DNA of 48,143 nt from JALHST01 sp038316335 (GTDB taxonomy: Bacteria; Bacteroidota; Bacteroidia; Flavobacteriales; Flavobacteriaceae): contig JBBQAM010000031.1 in the NCBI GenBank assembly GCA_038316335.1, positions 1 to 48,143 on the forward strand. Direction: 5' to 3'. The translations under genes were made by a program, and so were the position numbers. The notes beneath the pieces are model-generated. The model searched no databases. It saw nothing but the letters and a program-made list of their open reading frames with translations, and was not told the DNA's origin. Position 1 is the stretch's first letter. The number at the start of each line of letters is the position of its first letter. Shown in pieces: positions 34,759 to 43,494 of this stretch.

Positions 34759-37281
34759 ATGAAAAAGTTACTGATTTTAATTCTCTTTATTACACTTCAA
34801 AATTCGATGGCACAAGAAGCACTCGATTTGGGGTATTACTTACCAAAGGGTATTAGTTATGATGCCAATATACCTACGCCTAAGGAGATTATCGGCCATG
34901 AAGTCGGGGAATGGCATGTAACCCATGATAAACTAATGTATTACATGCAAGCTTTGGCAAAGGCTAGTGACCGTATTACTATAGAAAATCGCGGGGAGAC
35001 TTTTGAAGGAAGACCAATTCTCTTATTAACTGTTACATCACCCAAAAATCATCAAAATATTGAAAAAATCAGAAAAGAACATCTTGCCTTGACTGAAAAT
35101 AATGGTGCTTCACTTTCTATCGCAGATATGCCCATTGTGGTGTATCAAGGATTTTCGGTCCACGGCAATGAACCCAGCGGCTCCAATGCGAGTTTGGCCT
35201 ATGCCTACTATCTTGCCGCGGCCCAGGGCCCCGAAATCGAACAGCTATTAGATAGTATGGTCATTTTGTTAGATCCTTCCTTTAATCCCGATGGTCTGCA
35301 ACGTTTTGCCTATTGGGCGAACATGCACAAAGCAAAGAACCTAAACCCCGACCCGAATGATCGGGAATATCATGAAGTATGGCCTGGTGGTCGCACGAAT
35401 CACTATTGGTTCGATGTAAATCGGGATTGGTTGCCGGTTCAATTGCCAGAAAGCCGCGCCAGGATAGAAACTTTCCATAAATGGCTTCCAAATATTTTAA
35501 CTGACCATCACGAAATGGGCACCAATTCAACCTTCTTTTTTCAGCCTGGTGAGCCAACAAGAGTGCATCCCTTGACCCCTAAATTGAATCAGGAACTTAC
35601 CGCTGAAATTGGCACTTATCATGCCAAAGCATTGGATAAAATCGGATCTTTATATTATTCCGAAGAAGGTTATGATGATTATTATTATGGAAAAGGATCG
35701 ACCTTCCCGGATGTAAATGGCTCAATCGGTATTTTGTTCGAACAGGCGAGTTCGCGAGGCCATATCCAAGAAAGTGAAAACGGCATTCTTACCTTTCCCT
35801 TTACCATAAGAAATCAATTTACAACGGCCCTTTCGACCATTGAGGCCGCAAAAAACATGCGGACCAAAATCTTGGAATACCAACGGGCCTATTATCGGGA
35901 TGTGCAAAGTGAGGGAGCAAAAAACAAAGTGAAAGCCATCGTCTTTGGAGACAATAAAGATGCAGCCCGTTCTTGGCATTTGGCCGAAATTCTGCAGCGT
36001 CAGCATATTAAATTTCATGAATTGAACAACGATGTCACTATTGGAGGTAAATCATTTGTTAAAGGCAAAAGTTATGTAGTGCCGATGAATCAAAAGAACC
36101 CACGATTGATTCGCGCAATGTTCGAAAAGCGCACTACCTTTTCCGACAGCCTTTTCTATGATATCTCAGCATGGACATTTCCCTTGGCCTTTGACCTAGA
36201 CTATGAGGAATTGGCTACCCTGGCCAATGCTGGGAACGAAATAGAAACTTTAGAACCCCTTAGTGGAGGCGCAGCATCACAAAGCAATTACGCCTATCTT
36301 TTTGAATGGAACGAATATTATACCCCGAAGGCGCTGAATGCAATTTTAAACAATGATATTCGGGCGAAAGTTGCTAGGACCCCTTTTACCCTAGAAGGAA
36401 AAAAATACGATTATGGTACTATCATGATTCCTGTTCAAAATCAAAAGCTAAACGCCAGTGATTTATACGCATTCTTGAATAAAGTTGCACAGGAAAGCAA
36501 AATACCCATTAGTCCGGTGGGTACAGGTTTGACCAAAGGAATCGATTTAGGCAGTAATGATTTTGAAACCTTGAAAAAACAAGAAGTCGGGTTAATCGTC
36601 GGTAAAGGCATTACGTATAATGATGCCGGCGAAATATGGCACCTGTTGGATCAGCGTTATGATATGAAGCTCACTAAACTAGACACCGACTATTTCAGCA
36701 GCATCGACTTGAAGCGATATACTGCGCTTATTCTTCCCAATTCCTGGGGCAGTGCCCTTGATAAAAAAGCTGCCGAAAGAATAACGGAGTGGGTAAAAGA
36801 TGGTGGTACGCTCATCGGGTTTATGAATGCAGCCGAATGGTTTGCCAAAAACGATTTGATGAAATTAAAATTTAAGAAAGATACCTTGGTGGCCAAGAAC
36901 ATTTCCTTCGAACAAAAGCGGGACTTTTTAGGAGCACAGGTTACCGGAGGGGCAATTTTTGAGGCCAAGGTGGATCGGTCACATCCGATTAATTTTGGCT
37001 ATAAAAATGATATATTACCTCTTTTCAGGGATTCCAATATTTATATCGAACCCGACAAAGAGAGCTATAATAACCCCATTAAATACACTGATAACCCTTT
37101 ACTAAGCGGGTATATCTCAAAAGAAAATCTTAAACTCCTTAAAAATTCGGTGCCGTTCCAAGTGCAGCACCTTGGCAAAGGACGCGTAATCATTTTCACC
37201 GACAACACCAATTTCAGGGCTTTTTGGTATGGCACTAATAAACTTATGATGAATGCTATTTTCTTTGGGGGGATTATGTGA
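34759..37281 (+). CDS. Exported M14 zinc carboxypeptidase
   Basis: From ATG 34759 it has 840 residues and a signal peptide (1-19, ending NSMAQ); upstream in-frame TTG codons precede the hairpin and are not used. The M14 domain (about 45-370) has the zinc ligands His135 and Glu138 in SVHGNEPSG, the third ligand His in TDHHEMG, substrate Arg in DVNRDWLP, and the catalytic Glu in LFEQASSRG. The C-terminal half (about 400-840) includes a DJ-1/ThuA-like fold segment (ALILPNSWGSALDKKA). Such proteins are common outside the cytoplasm in flavobacteria and are annotated as peptidases; the substrate is unknown. Confidence 0.92.
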   Translation: MKKLLILILFITLQNSMAQEALDLGYYLPKGISYDANIPTPKEIIGHEVGEWHVTHDKLMYYMQALAKASDRITIENRGETFEGRPILLLTVTSPKNHQNIEKIRKEHLALTENNGASLSIADMPIVVYQGFSVHGNEPSGSNASLAYAYYLAAAQGPEIEQLLDSMVILLDPSFNPDGLQRFAYWANMHKAKNLNPDPNDREYHEVWPGGRTNHYWFDVNRDWLPVQLPESRARIETFHKWLPNILTDHHEMGTNSTFFFQPGEPTRVHPLTPKLNQELTAEIGTYHAKALDKIGSLYYSEEGYDDYYYGKGSTFPDVNGSIGILFEQASSRGHIQESENGILTFPFTIRNQFTTALSTIEAAKNMRTKILEYQRAYYRDVQSEGAKNKVKAIVFGDNKDAARSWHLAEILQRQHIKFHELNNDVTIGGKSFVKGKSYVVPMNQKNPRLIRAMFEKRTTFSDSLFYDISAWTFPLAFDLDYEELATLANAGNEIETLEPLSGGAASQSNYAYLFEWNEYYTPKALNAILNNDIRAKVARTPFTLEGKKYDYGTIMIPVQNQKLNASDLYAFLNKVAQESKIPISPVGTGLTKGIDLGSNDFETLKKQEVGLIVGKGITYNDAGEIWHLLDQRYDMKLTKLDTDYFSSIDLKRYTALILPNSWGSALDKKAAERITEWVKDGGTLIGFMNAAEWFAKNDLMKLKFKKDTLVAKNISFEQKRDFLGAQVTGGAIFEAKVDRSHPINFGYKNDILPLFRDSNIYIEPDKESYNNPIKYTDNPLLSGYISKENLKLLKNSVPFQVQHLGKGRVIIFTDNTNFRAFWYGTNKLMMNAIFFGGIM

Positions 37282-37296
37282 TTTGGCTTAAGGGTT

Positions 37297-38097
37297 TTAA
37301 CGCATATTTTCGAGGGCGGTTTCAAGAAACTCCTCGATAATTGGCACTATATAAAAAGAGATCACCGTACCCTTTTCAAAAGTTGTAATTTCACCAAGGT
37401 AATCGCCATGACCTCCTGGTACCATGACCAATTGGCAATTGGGAATCAGACGATATAAGGCGACCATATGTTCAGGGCTGCCAATATCGACATTGCCATT
37501 AATGAGCAAGGTCGGTCTATCGATTGATCGCATTTGGTCATCGCTCCAACCCACGAAATCCTGCATTCTTCGGACATCTTTTTCGAACATGTTACGTAGT
37601 TTGGAGGTACTATTATTTACCTCGAGAAATGCCTTCTTGTAGGGTTTCGGCAAATCGCTAAATGCAACCTCACCCTCGAATCTTTCCCAAAATCCAGGAA
37701 AAACACCTGCACGATTGTAGAAAGTCGAGCAGAGAATAAGGGCATGAACCAGATGGGCATGCCTTAGGGCTACTTCAATGGTTACGTGGCCGCCATTGCT
37801 AAAGCCAAGGAAATTCGCCCTGTCAATTTGAAGATTTTTTAAAAGTTGGGCAATATCATCCGCGTCTTGCTGAAAGGACAGGTCTGAATTTCTGTCATTC
37901 GTACGACCGTGTGCTTGTAGTTCAATCGCAATGATCCTTTGTTTTTTTGAAAGCTCTGGAATGATCCGACCAAAAGACGTCTCGATCGTCGACCCTCCGC
38001 CATGAATCAATACCAATGGTATCCCCTGCCCATATACCTCATAATACATGCGCAGGCCATTTACCACCGAATAGCCATTTTTAAAATTCATAAGCAT
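37297..38097 (-). CDS. Alpha/beta hydrolase
   Basis: 266 residues from ATG 38097 (an ATG two codons later is also possible). The alpha/beta-hydrolase fold shows the oxyanion VLIHGGGST (about 29-37), the nucleophile elbow FLGFSNGGH with the active Ser at about 100, the acid in LLINGNVDIGSPEH and the catalytic His in VPGGHGD. Many esterases, lactonases and C-C hydrolases look like this, so the substrate is open. No signal peptide. It follows DUF1801 by 19 nt and may be in the same unit. Confidence 0.9.
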   Translation of the reverse strand: MLMNFKNGYSVVNGLRMYYEVYGQGIPLVLIHGGGSTIETSFGRIIPELSKKQRIIAIELQAHGRTNDRNSDLSFQQDADDIAQLLKNLQIDRANFLGFSNGGHVTIEVALRHAHLVHALILCSTFYNRAGVFPGFWERFEGEVAFSDLPKPYKKAFLEVNNSTSKLRNMFEKDVRRMQDFVGWSDDQMRSIDRPTLLINGNVDIGSPEHMVALYRLIPNCQLVMVPGGHGDYLGEITTFEKGTVISFYIVPIIEEFLETALENMR

Positions 38098-38116
38098 TTA
38101 TAGGGCGTACAGTCAA

Positions 38117-38500
38117 CTATTTTCCCGAATTTTTTCTATTTGCCAACGCCAAATTTTCCTGTTCCCTAAATTTCACGATTTTCACAATTAGGTCGTAGGG
38201 AATTGATTGATCAAGTGGAAATTGGATTGATCCCTTCCCCGTTTTATAATTTACCAACTCTTTTTTAAAGGCCGCGTTGCCCGAAGGAAGCGCATAGACC
38301 CCTATGTGTTTCGAAAATGCGGCAAAATAGACCAGATCCTTTCCGTGAATGCGAAAAGCAGGCATTCCATAACCAATTTTTTCCTGGGCTTTCGGTACCG
38401 TTTCTTGAATAGTCGTTCGAACCGTTTCCAAGATTATTTTGATATCCTTTGGAAAAGAAGCGATATATTCGTCTATGGTTTTGGGTTTCGTAGAATTCAT
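38117..38500 (-). CDS. DUF1801 (YdhG-like) protein
   Basis: 127 residues: TIDEYIASFPKDIKIILETV, EKIGYGMPAFRIHGKDLVYF and HIGVYALPSG, the DUF1801 pattern of small cytoplasmic proteins. The C-terminus is basic (NRKNSGK). Its function is unknown; related proteins bind iron-sulfur or ligands only by fold prediction. It sits 12 nt after the VOC protein gene. Confidence 0.9.
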   Translation of the reverse strand: MNSTKPKTIDEYIASFPKDIKIILETVRTTIQETVPKAQEKIGYGMPAFRIHGKDLVYFAAFSKHIGVYALPSGNAAFKKELVNYKTGKGSIQFPLDQSIPYDLIVKIVKFREQENLALANRKNSGK

Positions 38501-38512
38501 TCCATTTACAAG

Positions 38513-39352
38513 TTAAGCCTGCAGCAGTTCCTTGATATTAAATTTAATCGATTTCATAATAACCTGCATTGTCCGATCCGCTTTTTTAGGATCATTCATC
38601 AAGGTCCCAAGAATGGTAGGTACGATTTGCCATGAAAAACCGAATTTATCCTTAAGCCAACCACACCGGCTTTCACTACCTCCTTCTGAGAGCTTATTCC
38701 AATAATGATCGATTTCTTCTTGGGTATCACAATCAACGACCATAGAGAACCCTTCGTTAAAGGTTAAAGTATCCATATGGCCACTATCCATCAAAATAAA
38801 TTTCTGCCCCAAAAGTGTGAATTGGGCATGGGCTATTTTGCCACCTTGCAATGTATCGGAATTAGCATAGGGTGAAACAAAATTTACGTTTGAGTCGTTG
38901 AATATATTGATATACATTTCAAGGGCCTCCTGGCCCCTACTGAATTGAGTGCCGGAGAACATCATAGCGGGAACGACCTTTTGGCCAATGTCTTTCACCT
39001 TGCCCAGGGTCAACTGCCAGGAAACGCCATATTGGTCTTCCACCCATCCGTACTTTTTGCTCCACGCGTATGCGTCCAAGGGCATCATCGCTTTGCCATT
39101 GATCATCAATTTATTCCAAATCGAGTCTATTTCGAGTTCGGTCTCACAGGTTATATAAAATGACAACGTGGCATTCGGCCTGAAATTCGGTCCCCCATTT
39201 AGGCCCATGAATTTGACGCCCCCAATTTCAAATACAACGACTATGGCGTTTTCAGAAGTAATTTTACAATCGCCAAAAACCGTGCAATAAAATTCTGCAG
39301 CCTCCTTGGCAATATTATTAAACCAGATACAGGGATACATCTTATTTTTCAT
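38513..39352 (-). CDS. Tandem VOC-domain (PhnB/3-demethylubiquinone-like) protein
   Basis: 279 residues with two similar vicinal-oxygen-chelate halves: PCIWFNNIAKEAAEFYCTVF (about 6-25) and a second unit starting near FSGTQFSRGQEALEMYINIF. Each ends with a GWVEDQYGVSWQL / GWLKDKFGFSWQI segment, the 3-demethylubiquinone-9 methyltransferase-like (PhnB) signature. Tandem halves usually pair within one chain. Related proteins bind metal or act in resistance or isomerisation; the role here is not known. Confidence 0.9.
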   Translation of the reverse strand: MKNKMYPCIWFNNIAKEAAEFYCTVFGDCKITSENAIVVVFEIGGVKFMGLNGGPNFRPNATLSFYITCETELEIDSIWNKLMINGKAMMPLDAYAWSKKYGWVEDQYGVSWQLTLGKVKDIGQKVVPAMMFSGTQFSRGQEALEMYINIFNDSNVNFVSPYANSDTLQGGKIAHAQFTLLGQKFILMDSGHMDTLTFNEGFSMVVDCDTQEEIDHYWNKLSEGGSESRCGWLKDKFGFSWQIVPTILGTLMNDPKKADRTMQVIMKSIKFNIKELLQA

Positions 39353-39480
39353 TGCCCTAATTTTTTATTAAATACGTAGTATCCACTCAACCACTCAACT
39401 CCGAATTTTTGCATGGGGGAGGCAACTATCATTGCGCTAATCCGTAGCATCAAAATAGCTTCCTTTTGCGTTTTATACGT

Positions 39481-39888
39481 TTATTTTGATTTAATCATAC
39501 AACGACAATCATTTTCATTCAAATACCATTCGAGACAAAACCCATTAGGGTCTATCTGAGGATGGGCCATCAGCTTATTGAATGCTTCCCCGATCTTGGG
39601 AATACGTTCCATAAAATTATAGCTGGTTATTGAAATATAGGTGCCTTTTTCAATTCTAAATTCTTCCAATCCATGAGCTCGCAATTCGCCTATCTTCAAT
39701 TCATTGGCCGCAGCCAGATGGATGATACCCTCTTCTGGATTTGGATAGGATATGCCGAAATACGTACGCTTTTTGGAGTACGAAATAAGGGCATGTAATG
39801 ATTTATGGGGGTGCGTAACCCCTTCTGGAAAGCTGGGTGCTCGTATACAAAATACATCGATCCCCTGTTTTAGTTCAAAAAGTTCCAT
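39481..39888 (-). CDS. GyrI-like small-molecule-binding protein (no HTH)
   Basis: 135 residues. The stretch YFGISYPNPEEGIIHLAAANE, then FRIEKGTYISITSYNF, and PQIDPNGFCLEWYLN.NDCRCM follow the GyrI/AraC effector-binding pattern, without a DNA-binding domain. Such stand-alone domains bind hydrophobic ligands or, in some, hydrolyse them. It starts one base after the DinB-type gene stop, so the two are coupled. The ligand is unknown. Confidence 0.75.
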   Translation of the reverse strand: MELFELKQGIDVFCIRAPSFPEGVTHPHKSLHALISYSKKRTYFGISYPNPEEGIIHLAAANELKIGELRAHGLEEFRIEKGTYISITSYNFMERIPKIGEAFNKLMAHPQIDPNGFCLEWYLNENDCRCMIKSK

Positions 39889-39889
39889 T

Positions 39890-40432
39890 TTAATGGCTAT
39901 TTTTTGTTTTAAGAGCCGACCTTATTTGCTGTATATCACCTTCGATACGCTTGCTCTGTCGCATATGATGTCTTAGATGCATCGTAGCATAGCGAAGCCA
40001 TTCCTCACCATTAAAATAGCCCAATCCGGGATGTTCGGTTTTCCCGGTTCGCTGTGTTCTCTTGTGCATTATTATTTTACCCAGGTGATTCTTCAATTCA
40101 GACATTTTCTCGTGCAACACTGCTTTATTAGAAGGCTGTGGCACGTTTTCGACAGTAGCCTGCCCTTTGATCTTCTGATTGGGAAACTCATTGGCCTGAA
40201 ACATCGCCCGTGCCTTTTCAGACATTTGACGTGTCGCATTTTCTGAAATACCACTACAAATCTCAAGTTGCTGAAGAAACCATCCGGTCTCCGTTATCAA
40301 ATGCATATAGAGTTGTCCCAAGGACCAATTTTCTGGATCTGGTTGAAACCTAAGTTCAGGTTCTCCATATAATTCGAGGTTCGAAAGCCAAATGTCCAGG
40401 GTCATGTAAAATTCTTCGATATAGCGATCCAT
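39890..40432 (-). CDS. DinB-superfamily protein
   Basis: 180 residues, helical bundle. The probable metal His residues are in QLYMHLITETGWFLQQLE (about 50-67) and MHLRHHMRQSKRIE (about 151-164). DinB-fold proteins include thiol transferases (bacillithiol or mycothiol) and DNA-damage-induced proteins; this one is not the YfiT form found at 44950. The following GyrI-like gene starts one base after its stop, so the pair probably works together. Confidence 0.85.
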   Translation of the reverse strand: MDRYIEEFYMTLDIWLSNLELYGEPELRFQPDPENWSLGQLYMHLITETGWFLQQLEICSGISENATRQMSEKARAMFQANEFPNQKIKGQATVENVPQPSNKAVLHEKMSELKNHLGKIIMHKRTQRTGKTEHPGLGYFNGEEWLRYATMHLRHHMRQSKRIEGDIQQIRSALKTKNSH

Positions 40433-40580
40433 AAAATTATCAAGTCTGTTTATTCCGGCACCTATACATCAAAGATAGTGTCTTAATTTTCAATGCTTCA
40501 TGTGTAATTACGACAACTTCATGGGTTGTTTGCGACATGAATAAATGCTATCATTCCCAATTAAAAAAATCTTCCCACCC

Positions 40581-40769
40581 ATGAAAACAGAAAGTATATT
40601 GGTCCCGGAAACCGCTGTGCCCACTGCCATAGATGGCGGCCGATATATACTTTCGACCGTTAACGACATGCTGTACGAAGTAGGCTATTCAGATACCAAG
40701 GCCTTGCGGGACGTATTTAGAAAACATAACGGCATGTTCCCAATTGATTCGCGTAAAAAGTATAACTGA
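40581..40769 (+). pseudogene. Collapsed AraC/GlxA-type regulator (in-frame internal deletion)
   Basis: An intact 62-codon frame from ATG 40581. Its first ~31 residues (MKTESILVPETAVPTAIDGG, then RYILSTVNDML) look like the start of GlxA-type regulators (DJ-1/PfpI-like domain plus AraC HTH); its last ~30 (YEVGYSDTKALRDVFRKHNG, ending FPIDSRKKYN) look like the last helices of an AraC HTH. About 250 residues expected between them are missing, joined in frame near 40660-40675. I call it a deletion remnant. It could make a small leftover polypeptide, but has no complete DNA-binding domain. Confidence 0.65.
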
Positions 40770-40783
40770 TACATTCATATGGG

Positions 40784-41827
40784 TCATGCCAGGCGTACGT
40801 AACTCCAATTTATGATCACGATACCGAGCACACAACCGACTGCGAACAAGATAGTGCCCTGACTGCTTAATACTAGAAATAGCGAAAGATAATAAAGGGG
40901 GTATACCAACAGGGCATAGGCAAAACGAAAGGTTTCAAGGAATTCGGCTTCTGGGACCTTTGGCTTGATAAACGCCCTCCACCCTACAAGTACCGGGAAA
41001 TTTACAATCCAAAAGAGCACTTTTAAGAAGTCCGAAAAAAAGTTCGTTTTTTGTGGAGCCTTTTTGATCTTGATGTTGGATCTCAAATTTTGAATTACCC
41101 TATTGACCGCTTCTGGATTTAGATAATCAACCCCCAGCTCATCGAGCTGCCTTAAGATAACTTCATAGGATTCAATGGAGGGGATATCGGTGGTCAGCGT
41201 CTTTAATTTTTCGGAAACGGCATTCATTATTTTATGTGGAGACGACTCTGGATCTTTTGCATCGTACCATGCGTTTAGTGGAATATTTTTCCCGATTTTA
41301 ATGTGTACCCGATTCGGAAAACAATTCGCATTGCGATAATTCATACCGACAGGAACCACCCGAAGATCAAGATCCGGTTGCTGTTCAATAGTACGCCTTA
41401 AAATTCTAGTAAACCCCTTTGTTAGCGGGCGTATGCGCCGTTTAAGACTATGGTTTGCTTCTGGAAACATCAAGATAGATTCCCCCTTGCCCAATAATTG
41501 GGCACACCTAGCAAAAATAGCCTCATTGTGTATCAGATTCTGCCGGCCATCACGTATCCGGTAAATGGGAATCATTCTAAAAAAATGTAGGACCGGAGTC
41601 ACGAACCGATTATTAAAAATATCGGATCGAGTTAAAAAATAGGGCTTTCTGTTACTGGCAACGGCGAGCAATAGTGCATCCATTAAGGCACTTTGATGAT
41701 TCGGCAGGAAAAGGGTGGATCGGGCATCTGCAACATTTTCAAGACCGGAAAAGGTAATTTTTCCGTAATAAAAAAAAAGGCCTGTTTTTATCCAAAATTT
41801 GACGAAATAGTACAAAATATTTTTCAA
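40784..41827 (-). CDS. 1-acyl-glycerol-phosphate acyltransferase-like membrane protein
   Basis: I start at TTG 41827 (347 residues, LKNILYYFVKFW), which overlaps the transporter stop as TTGA; ATG 41908 is also in frame but lies 85 bases inside the upstream gene. The PlsC domain (about 35-230) has NHQSALMDALL, with five rather than the classical four residues between His and Asp, then IPIYRIRDG and FPEANHSLKRRIRPL (acyl-acceptor motif). Two hydrophobic helices near the C-terminus. It transfers acyl chains to a glycerol-phosphate or related acceptor in the inner membrane. The acceptor is not certain. Confidence 0.82.
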   Translation of the reverse strand: MKNILYYFVKFWIKTGLFFYYGKITFSGLENVADARSTLFLPNHQSALMDALLLAVASNRKPYFLTRSDIFNNRFVTPVLHFFRMIPIYRIRDGRQNLIHNEAIFARCAQLLGKGESILMFPEANHSLKRRIRPLTKGFTRILRRTIEQQPDLDLRVVPVGMNYRNANCFPNRVHIKIGKNIPLNAWYDAKDPESSPHKIMNAVSEKLKTLTTDIPSIESYEVILRQLDELGVDYLNPEAVNRVIQNLRSNIKIKKAPQKTNFFSDFLKVLFWIVNFPVLVGWRAFIKPKVPEAEFLETFRFAYALLVYPLYYLSLFLVLSSQGTILFAVGCVLGIVIINWSYVRLA

Positions 41828-42744
41828 ATCAATTCTTCCTGTTTTATGGGATGATAGCCCCAAAATGCGGCTAAAATCAATCCGGATATTAAATGCCAAA
41901 TCCCCCAAAAAGCAGCCAACAAGGCCATCCCGCCCAATCCATCAAAAAAAGTGAATATCAACAATAGCCCCAAGCCGGCGTTTTGTATTCCGGTCTCAAT
42001 GGTAATGGATCGCACATCTTTCTTGGACAACCCCATGATCTTTGCAAAAGAAAATCCCGTTAACAGTGCCAGTAAATTATGGATCAAGACAATCCAAAAA
42101 ACGTATGTGATATAGTCTCTAAAAATGACCCTGTTGTCGTACAAAGCCAAGAATATCAATGCAATAAAAAAGAGCAAAGAGGCTAATTTTAGTACATGTG
42201 CCATTTTTCTGGCGATTCTTGGAAAACAATAGTTTACTGTGATTCCTGCAAATAATGGAATTCCCAATAGCAAGGCGACTAATTTGACCATCTCGAACGG
42301 GGAAATCGCAATTTCCTTTAAAAGTGTTGCGGTCGGTCCGTACAATGATCCCCAAAATTGCAGGTTCAAAGGAGTCATAATTATGGCTAACAACGTTGCG
42401 ATGGCCGTGAGACTTATAGACAGTGCCGTATTGCCCTTTGCCATGTGCGTCATAAAATTCGAAACGTTGCCCCCGGGACAGGCTGCAACCATGAACATAC
42501 CCATGGCAATGCCAGGTAAGGGCTTTAATAAGGATACCAACAACACAGTAATCATAGGCAGGAGTATAAATTGACTGACCACGCCGATTAATATTGGTTT
42601 GGGTTCTAGAATTAAACGCCTAAAATCCTTAATGGAAATTTCAAGGGCGATTCCGAACATTACCAAGGCCAAGGCAAGGTTAAGCAACCATAAATTCTGG
42701 GTGTCAAAATTGATGTGTACTTTATTTAGGAGGATATCAGTCAA
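41824..42744 (-). CDS. Bile acid:sodium symporter-family transporter
   Basis: 306 residues, about nine hydrophobic helices. ALVMFGIALEISIKDFRRLI (about 27-46) and MVAACPGGNVSNFMTHMAKG (about 91-110), the sodium-binding motif region, mark the BASS family. These move organic acids with sodium into or out of the cytoplasm. It ends with the TGA that overlaps the presumed acyltransferase TTG, and starts five bases after the CsaA gene, so csaA, transporter and acyltransferase may be one transcript. The substrate is unknown. Confidence 0.9.
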   Translation of the reverse strand: MTDILLNKVHINFDTQNLWLLNLALALVMFGIALEISIKDFRRLILEPKPILIGVVSQFILLPMITVLLVSLLKPLPGIAMGMFMVAACPGGNVSNFMTHMAKGNTALSISLTAIATLLAIIMTPLNLQFWGSLYGPTATLLKEIAISPFEMVKLVALLLGIPLFAGITVNYCFPRIARKMAHVLKLASLLFFIALIFLALYDNRVIFRDYITYVFWIVLIHNLLALLTGFSFAKIMGLSKKDVRSITIETGIQNAGLGLLLIFTFFDGLGGMALLAAFWGIWHLISGLILAAFWGYHPIKQEELI

Positions 42745-42748
42745 TGAA

Positions 42749-43087
42749 TCAGGAGATTTTCAGGCCGTTGGGGACGTGGGTTCCGGGTTGAAGCACAATT
42801 ACATCCTTCCCTTGTACCGCTCCCAAGATAAGGCATTCGCTCATAAAATTTGCAATTTGTTTTTTGGGAAAGTTGACTACGGCGATTACCTGTCTTCCTA
42901 ATAATTCGTGTTTCAGATACCGTTCGGTGAGCTGCGCCGAGCTCTTTTTTATACCTATTTCAGCACCGAAGTCAATTTGTATTTGATAGGCCGGATTACG
43001 TACTTCCGGAAAATCGGCTATCTCGATAATGGTACCGACCCGCATATCGATTTTTGAAAAATCTTGCCAGGATATGGTTTCACTCAT
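42749..43087 (-). CDS. csaA: tRNA-binding domain protein CsaA
   Basis: 112 residues: FSKIDMRVGTIIEIADFPEV, then IGIKKSSAQLTERY and QVIAVVNFPKKQIANFMSEC, the OB-fold of the CsaA/EMAP family. CsaA acts as a small tRNA-binding protein and, in some bacteria, an export-related chaperone. It overlaps the preceding gene by four bases (ATGA, 43084-43087). Confidence 0.93.
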   Translation of the reverse strand: MSETISWQDFSKIDMRVGTIIEIADFPEVRNPAYQIQIDFGAEIGIKKSSAQLTERYLKHELLGRQVIAVVNFPKKQIANFMSECLILGAVQGKDVIVLQPGTHVPNGLKIS

Positions 43088-43389
43088 GGAGCAATCTTCA
43101 ATTTATCTAGCATTTCCTGGGAAACATTCCCAGAATAGGCCCCATAAGCATCGACCAATAATCCCTTTTCCCCGTTTGAAGTTTCAATAACATATAGGAT
43201 TGCATTATCATCGGGATTGGTCATCCCTTCAAACCGATAGTATTTTACAACATTTAGATCGTCTGCCTGATGAATCTGTTTTTTATGTTTATGTTCTAAG
43301 CCCGCATCGCAAAGGTTATAATCTTCTGTATATCCTTTCTTCTGTAGGTCTTGTATGGCCTCGATCATTGAATTATAGGAAACGTTCAT
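43084..43389 (-). CDS. Small Bacteroidota protein of unknown function
   Basis: From ATG 43389 it is 101 residues starting MNVSYNSMIEAIQDLQKKGY; an upstream in-frame ATG at 43440 is less likely. It has the pattern of a short Bacteroidota protein often labelled phosphoribosylpyrophosphate synthetase, but no PRPP-synthase motif is seen. Features are DYNLCDAGLEHKHKKQ, YRFEGMTNPDDNAI and a closing GLLVDAYGAYSG. It overlaps csaA by four bases. Confidence 0.75.
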   Translation of the reverse strand: MNVSYNSMIEAIQDLQKKGYTEDYNLCDAGLEHKHKKQIHQADDLNVVKYYRFEGMTNPDDNAILYVIETSNGEKGLLVDAYGAYSGNVSQEMLDKLKIAP

Positions 43390-43494
43390 ACTGTGTATCG
43401 ATTTTTCCTTTAAGGTATCAATTATGGGTCCAATACGCAAGAATTTTGAACTTACTTTTTATTTTTTCCCTTTAATTTGTAATTTAAAAGGAAA

